From CBDCFV01 sp965216425 (lineage in GTDB: Bacteria; Chloroflexota; Dehalococcoidia; Lucifugimonadales; UBA3495), in the NCBI GenBank assembly GCA_965216425.1, contig CBDCFV010000007.1:744001-808000 (forward strand): a stretch of 64,000 nt of DNA, written 5' to 3'. Under the pieces are notes generated by a model. It saw nothing but the letters and a program-made list of their open reading frames with translations. It had not been told where the DNA came from and made no database searches. A program made the translations under genes and the position numbers. This document shows positions 60,391 through 64,000 of this stretch, piece after piece; within the stretch, counting starts at the first letter, position 1, and each line of letters starts with the position of its first letter.

Positions 60391-60546
60391 CCAGGGCCTT
60401 TTCATTTTCCGGGTTGGGTTACATGGGTCCCGTCTTTCCCGCGAAAGCGGGAATCCACATCACCGTGGCCTACGGCAACCTTCTCGTGGTAAGACTATAT
60501 GGTTTCCCGCCTGCGCGGGAATGACGAGAAAATGAAAAGGCCCTGG
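60391..60546. repeat. 156-bp element with perfect 19-bp inverted ends
   Basis: CCAGGGCCTTTTCATTTTC (60391-60409) is inverted exactly at 60528-60546. Inside are two palindrome copies (60430-60457 and 60505-60526). Together they could fold into one long hairpin. Confidence 0.85.
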
Positions 60547-60645
60547 AATGGGCCAAGAGACTATCTCCAAACCAACTTGTCCTACTTATTTCCCCGCATC
60601 GCTGGCCAAGGCCTTTGGATTCCCGCCTGCGCGGGAATGACGAAT
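60547..60645. repeat. Family B-like end and palindrome copy
   Basis: AAGAGACTATCTCCAAAC at about 60553 resembles a family B end, followed by a full palindrome at 60617-60643. No gene lies between 60324 and 60692. Confidence 0.5.
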
Positions 60646-60692
60646 AGGGTGCTACGACAAGTGTGAGATGAATATAGTCACAGAAGAGTCAA

Positions 60693-61226
60693 TCACTTGG
60701 AGTTCTGAGCAACCCAGAGGGGGATAGACTCTTGAAGGTCATGGAGTTCCTGTTTCATTTTCTCGGCCTCGGCGACCTGATGAGCGAAAGTGAGAGCATA
60801 GCGGGCGGCACGGAGACGGATGGCCTTGTCGGGGTCTTTCATAGACGCGGCAAGGACCGCAACACCCTGGAGCATGAGGCTCTGGGTTTCCTCACGGGCT
60901 AGTTCAGCGGCTTCCTGGTGAAGTCGGGACAGTTCCTGGCGGAAGTCATCGTCTTCGAGCCAGCGGTACAGCGTCTTGCGGGCGATTTGGGACTGGCGAA
61001 CAGCTTCAGAGATGGAAGGGGTCTCTACCATGATCTGCAAGGCGAACTGCTGACGACGCGTCAAGCGAGAAACTTTAATTTCTGTGTCATTTTGTGTCGT
61101 TTTGAGTCTTTTAGCTTTGGAGACAGGAGTAGATTCGTCTATATGTGTGTCAATTTCCGGCGATTCAATACAATTTTGCCCAGTTTCGTGATCCATTGTA
61201 TTAGCTTCTGTGTCATTCTGTGTCAC
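60693..61226 (-). CDS. HTH protein (phBC6A51 / terminase-small-subunit-like), intact copy C
   Basis: The 177-residue protein has a hydrophilic N-terminus with a duplicated TQNDTE motif (2-7 and 44-49), then RLTRRQQFALQIMVETPSIS and EAVRQSQIARKTLYRWLEDDDFRQELSRL (cited in parts), a phage/transposon-type HTH. A long helical tail follows (SLMLQGVAVLAASMKDPDKAIRLRAARYALTFA cited in part). It is the intact relative of the frameshifted gene at 39.2-39.8 kb. The start is GTG 61226. Such proteins bind DNA ends in phage packaging or transposition; here no such partner is adjacent. Confidence 0.75.
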   Translation of the reverse strand: MTQNDTEANTMDHETGQNCIESPEIDTHIDESTPVSKAKRLKTTQNDTEIKVSRLTRRQQFALQIMVETPSISEAVRQSQIARKTLYRWLEDDDFRQELSRLHQEAAELAREETQSLMLQGVAVLAASMKDPDKAIRLRAARYALTFAHQVAEAEKMKQELHDLQESIPLWVAQNSK

Positions 61227-61500
61227 TAGATTCCCTGGCGCCTCAGTGGCTGGTGTAGTTTAGTTCCCGGTCGGGTGACAATTGTTGTACAGATACTATG
61301 GTAGAGCAGGGTATTGCGAATTGGAAAGGGACAAATGTCAGTCAGGAGAATTGGAATGCAAGGGAAGGACGTCGCCTGAGTCAGGATTTTCAGGATTATA
61401 GGATTAAGCAGGATTAATTGGCATCATACACTGGTTAAAGAAAAGATACGTACACGGATTGTAAAGGACAGTTCGTAAGGAGAGGGGACTATTCCCAAAC
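61227..61500. other. Intergenic stretch with cassette leader end
   Basis: Read on the minus strand, ACCAGCCACTGAGGC (about 61240-61255) matches the leader end of the other two HTH cassettes. At 61382-61410 a short CAGGATT-type repeat occurs. Nothing else is recognised here. Confidence 0.5.
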
Positions 61501-61508
61501 ATCAAAAG

Positions 61509-61544
61509 GGTCTGACCAATCCGGCGGCTCAGGTCATGTATAAT
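61509..61544 (+). promoter_or_regulatory. FadR-type operator and -10 box upstream of an MFS gene
   Basis: GGTCTGACCA (61509-61518) is identical to the operator at 24211-24220. TATAAT (61539-61544) follows with a 17-base gap to the expected -35 position (CCAATC), so the operator overlaps the -35 region. Confidence 0.55.
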
Positions 61545-61626
61545 CTCTGCGCTTGTGACAGGTGTGATGAATAGTGATTGGAATATTGGGACGGCAATGA
61601 GGGCATCAGCCGTGAGGTCTTGCTAG

Positions 61627-62922
61627 TTGGCGAACACCCCTGTTGGCAAAGTAATCAGGCGGAGGCATTACGGCTGGGTCATTTTTTGCTTGGTGTTCTG
61701 CAATCTCATCGTTGAAGGAGGGATGAGGAACAGCGCGTCGGTAACGTTCCTGGCTTTGAGGAACGGCTTTGGGCGCAGCGCGGGGGCCACCGCCGGCATA
61801 TTTTCCACCGTAGGGCTGACGAGCATTATTTTTTCGCCCCTGCTGGGGGGGCTGCTGGACCGATTGGGGGCGCGCATCCTGTTTCCCTTGGGCGGACTGT
61901 TCATCCTGCTGGGATATCTTCTCAGCAGCGTCGTCACGGATTTCTGGCAACTTTTCATTTTTTACGGAGTCTTTGCCGCTATTGGCGAGACCATGGTTTC
62001 GTCCTTTACCGCTACTGCCAACCTGGCCCCGTGGTTCCCCAAGTCACGTGGGCGGGCGTTGGGGTTGGCTGACGCAGGCAATCCCTTGGGGCAAGCCATT
62101 TTTGCGCCTCTGACCCAAGCCATGATCGTCAGCATCGGCTGGCGCGGGGCATTCCGGGTGATCGGGCCGGTGTTCTTTCTCTTGGTAGCTCCCGCGAACT
62201 ACCTGTTGCAGCGGGCCGCGCCCTCTGGAGCGGGCTCTCAAGGTGCGGGTGAAGCGGGGGAGTCTCAACCCGGACTGGGACCGCGCCCGGCCGCGGCGAA
62301 CAGGAGACCCCAGGCCCGTATGACCGGGCGGCCTAGCTTACGCCCGGTGTTGCGCAGCATTCCCTTCTGGTGCTTGGTGGCGGCACGAACTTTTGCGGCC
62401 CTGGGCAACCAACTGACGACGCTGCACATGGTGGCTTTCTTTGTGGCATCGGGGTACACACCGTTTCAGGCGGCGTCCACCATAGGAGTGGTGGGCTTGG
62501 TCAGCTTGGGCGCGCGCCCCGTCACAGGAGCTTTATCCGACTATTTAGGCCGGGAATTGGTCTACACCGCGGGGCTGAGTATGCAGGTGGCCGGGGTCCT
62601 GACGGTGCTGGTCTTCGGCAGCGGGACAAGCCTCTGGCCCTTAGCGCTGTTCGTGGGCTTGACCGGTCTGAGCGACGGCATTGCCGGGCTGGTGGTGGGA
62701 GCCAAGGCGGCAGACCTGTTCCCTTCGTCCACCCTTGGGTCGGTGATGGGGATAGTGCAAAGCGGCAGGGGCTTGGGAATCATGGTCGGACCTGTCTTAG
62801 GCGGGTTATTGTTCGACCTGAAGGGGGACTATTCCTTAGCGTTTTCCTTGGCCGTCTTTCTTTCATTGGCGGCCATCAGCGTCATGTGGGCTGCCAGGTT
62901 CACCACCGTCAAAGCCAGCTAA
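61627..62922 (+). CDS. MFS transporter
   Basis: The 431-residue protein with 12 predicted helices starts YGWVIFCLVFCNLIVEGGMRN and has GGLLDRLGARILFPLGGLFI after helix 2 and a cytoplasmic loop near 190-225 (cited in parts). It is of the oxalate/formate- or monocarboxylate-transporter type, like the gene at 53235, and so probably moves a small carboxylate. The start is TTG 61627; no in-frame ATG is near. A FadR-type operator lies upstream. The stop codon TAA coincides with a family B element end. Confidence 0.87.
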   Translation: MANTPVGKVIRRRHYGWVIFCLVFCNLIVEGGMRNSASVTFLALRNGFGRSAGATAGIFSTVGLTSIIFSPLLGGLLDRLGARILFPLGGLFILLGYLLSSVVTDFWQLFIFYGVFAAIGETMVSSFTATANLAPWFPKSRGRALGLADAGNPLGQAIFAPLTQAMIVSIGWRGAFRVIGPVFFLLVAPANYLLQRAAPSGAGSQGAGEAGESQPGLGPRPAAANRRPQARMTGRPSLRPVLRSIPFWCLVAARTFAALGNQLTTLHMVAFFVASGYTPFQAASTIGVVGLVSLGARPVTGALSDYLGRELVYTAGLSMQVAGVLTVLVFGSGTSLWPLALFVGLTGLSDGIAGLVVGAKAADLFPSSTLGSVMGIVQSGRGLGIMVGPVLGGLLFDLKGDYSLAFSLAVFLSLAAISVMWAARFTTVKAS

Positions 62923-63075
62923 GAAACTATCTCGCAATAAGCTGTCCCCAAGTGTTCCCGCTGTTATCCCATAGTTGCTGAATCAAGCTCATGGATTCCC
63001 GCCTGCGCGGGAATGACGGGTTTGCAGCAGAAATGACGCGTCAGGCAGTTCGCCAAATCTTAAGACAGTTACCAA
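62920..63075. repeat. Miniature element, family B, copy at the MFS stop
   Basis: TAAGAAACTATCTCGCAATAAG (cited in part) starts at the stop codon and its inverted end CTTAAGACAGTTACC is at about 63059. A full palindrome is at 62992-63018. Confidence 0.6.
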
Positions 63076-63111
63076 TAACCTACCGGGTTGGCCGCACCAG
63101 CCTGGTGACGA

Positions 63112-63723
63112 TCAGGGCCTGCCGTTGAACGGGGGGTATTCGTCCCGCAGCAACGAGGTGTAAACGTTCACCCGCGCACTCCACCTCAAGTACCCCAACG
63201 AGAAGTTAAAGAAACTTTGCGGATACCGCTGAAGGATGAGTACAGACCACCAGGTTATGAACACAACGACGAGGACGGCGATGGCGTAAAAAAACAATAT
63301 AATCCCGTGGGGGATACCGACGTACAACCAGCCGAGGAAGAACTTGAGCAGCGCATGGCGTCGGGAGAGCCGTTCCGGGTATTCCACCTCAAACGAGACA
63401 GGGCTGTACTCAGGCTTGGTGGAAAATGGAGGATATTCATCCGTCATGTAGTAGGACCAGTAAGCTTCGACTTGGGCGTGCCAGCGGTAATAGCCGACGA
63501 TAAAGCGGAACAAGCCATTCGGGTATCGGCCCGTTATGAGAATGGCGATGAAGGCAACGGGAATAACCAGCAGCGTCAATAAGGCATAGAAGAATAGAAT
63601 TATCCCGTGGGGTATCCCGACATAGAAGATTCCCAGGAAGCTCTTGAGCAACAGATGCCACCGGGACAATCGTTCGGGATAGATTACGTCGAAATGGACC
63701 GGAGTTCCTGTACCGGCGGCCAT
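63112..63723 (-). CDS. DUF4389 protein, two tandem repeats
   Basis: The protein has 203 residues from ATG 63723, chosen because AAGGAG lies about 7 bases upstream; an in-frame ATG at 63873 would add 50 residues of low-complexity text. Two similar halves each contain YPERLSR, a leucine-rich helix, YVGIPHGIILFFYA, a membrane segment, RYP and a Trp/Tyr-rich end (DEYPPF). Each is a DUF4389 unit with two membrane helices. Function is unknown; it is a probable inner-membrane protein. Confidence 0.82.
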   Translation of the reverse strand: MAAGTGTPVHFDVIYPERLSRWHLLLKSFLGIFYVGIPHGIILFFYALLTLLVIPVAFIAILITGRYPNGLFRFIVGYYRWHAQVEAYWSYYMTDEYPPFSTKPEYSPVSFEVEYPERLSRRHALLKFFLGWLYVGIPHGIILFFYAIAVLVVVFITWWSVLILQRYPQSFFNFSLGYLRWSARVNVYTSLLRDEYPPFNGRP

Positions 63724-63914
63724 GGGAATCTCCTTGGCGGTCCTGTGAGACCTCGATATTTTGATAGGCCCGGGTTGGACAGCATTTGGGGCACTTCCGG
63801 TCCCGCTTCCGCATTCTATCAAAGGCTGATTCCCAGATAGGTATCCACTCTGCACAGGCTTAGGTGTGTTCAAGCGATTTACTTAACCATTCGAGCCGGG
63901 CCGGAAAAGTCATA

Positions 63915-63943
63915 TATAATATCCGTCAAGCTAAATTGGGAGG
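63915..63943 (+). promoter_or_regulatory. -10 box and Shine-Dalgarno for the gene at the right edge
   Basis: TATAAT (63915-63920) and GGGAGG (63938-63943) precede ATG 63949. No good -35 box is seen. Confidence 0.45.
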
Positions 63944-63948
63944 AACAC

Positions 63949-64000
63949 ATGGCTATCGAGATAGACCTGAGAGTGCCTTCCTGCGGCCCGGTTACGGAAG
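63949..64000 (+). CDS. Start of a probable lipoyl/biotinyl-domain protein (cut by window edge)
   Basis: Only 17 residues are visible (MAIEIDLRVPSCGPVTE). They resemble the first strand and turn of a lipoyl domain, as in the E2 component of 2-oxoacid dehydrogenases (VPxxGExVxEGT). The identification rests on this short stretch only. GGGAGG lies 5 bases before the ATG. Confidence 0.35.
   Translation, partial: MAIEIDLRVPSCGPVTE

Noticed and set aside
1..64000. tRNA or rRNA genes
   Set aside because: I saw no GGTTCGANTCC-type T-arm or rRNA-like stretch in the larger gaps; a covariance search would be needed to exclude a diverged one.

Overview
The window is a 64 kb piece of a bacterial chromosome with mostly intact protein-coding genes and no rRNA or tRNA gene that I could see. 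The gene mix suggests a Chloroflexota genome of the Dehalococcoidia / SAR202 type: flavin-dependent LLM oxidoreductases, paralogous FMN alpha-hydroxyacid oxidases, a Rieske dioxygenase, CaiB/BaiF CoA-transferases, a gamma-delta fused 2-oxoacid:ferredoxin oxidoreductase and MeaB. This assignment is inference; no marker gene proves it. GTG and TTG starts are common and several genes lack a leader.

Layout. 1-3 kb: two tandem short-chain dehydrogenases (the second has lost its catalytic residues) and a Fic protein. 3-10.5 kb: a histidine operon hisZ-hisG-[phospholipase-C-like]-hisD-[Uma2]-hisC-hisB. 10.5-21.5 kb: enoyl-CoA hydratase, a ThDP enzyme, a probable selenoprotein related to the CTP-synthase amidotransferase domain with TGA at the nucleophile codon, small DUF971, FmdB and cyclophilin-like proteins, a DAO-type FAD oxidase, a cysteinyl-tRNA synthetase fused to a family-2 glycosyltransferase, MeaB and a DUF429 protein. 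21.6-23.9 kb: an SPFH/NfeD membrane-protease pair. 24.2-28.4 kb: a FadR-type regulator with a clear promoter and operator, followed by a 2-oxoacid:ferredoxin oxidoreductase.

28.5-40.2 kb is accessory DNA: a nuclease-like protein, an IS701-type element, a Rieske dioxygenase pair, an LLM monooxygenase, a meta-cleavage-type hydrolase, an ISNCY-type element nested in a miniature element, an MFS transporter and a frameshifted HTH cassette. 40.4-49.8 kb: two tandem alpha-hydroxyacid oxidases, then a minus-strand operon of two CoA-transferases, enoyl-CoA hydratase, acyl-CoA ligase, TPR protein and TenA, read from one good promoter. 50.3-64 kb: class-III aminotransferase, small redox proteins, transporters, LLM oxidoreductase, fatty-acid desaturase, a 1066-residue BNR-repeat protein, another HTH cassette, an MFS gene that may share the FadR-type operator, a DUF4389 protein and the start of a probable lipoyl-domain gene.

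The intergenic DNA carries at least 15 copies of a palindrome (core CATTCCCGCG-AGGCGGGAATCCA). Many copies sit inside two families of miniature inverted-repeat elements. One family has its end immediately at the stop codons of six genes. The most notable observations are the selenocysteine candidate with its SECIS-like hairpin, the CysRS-glycosyltransferase fusion, the shared FadR-type operator and the stop-codon-associated element family.
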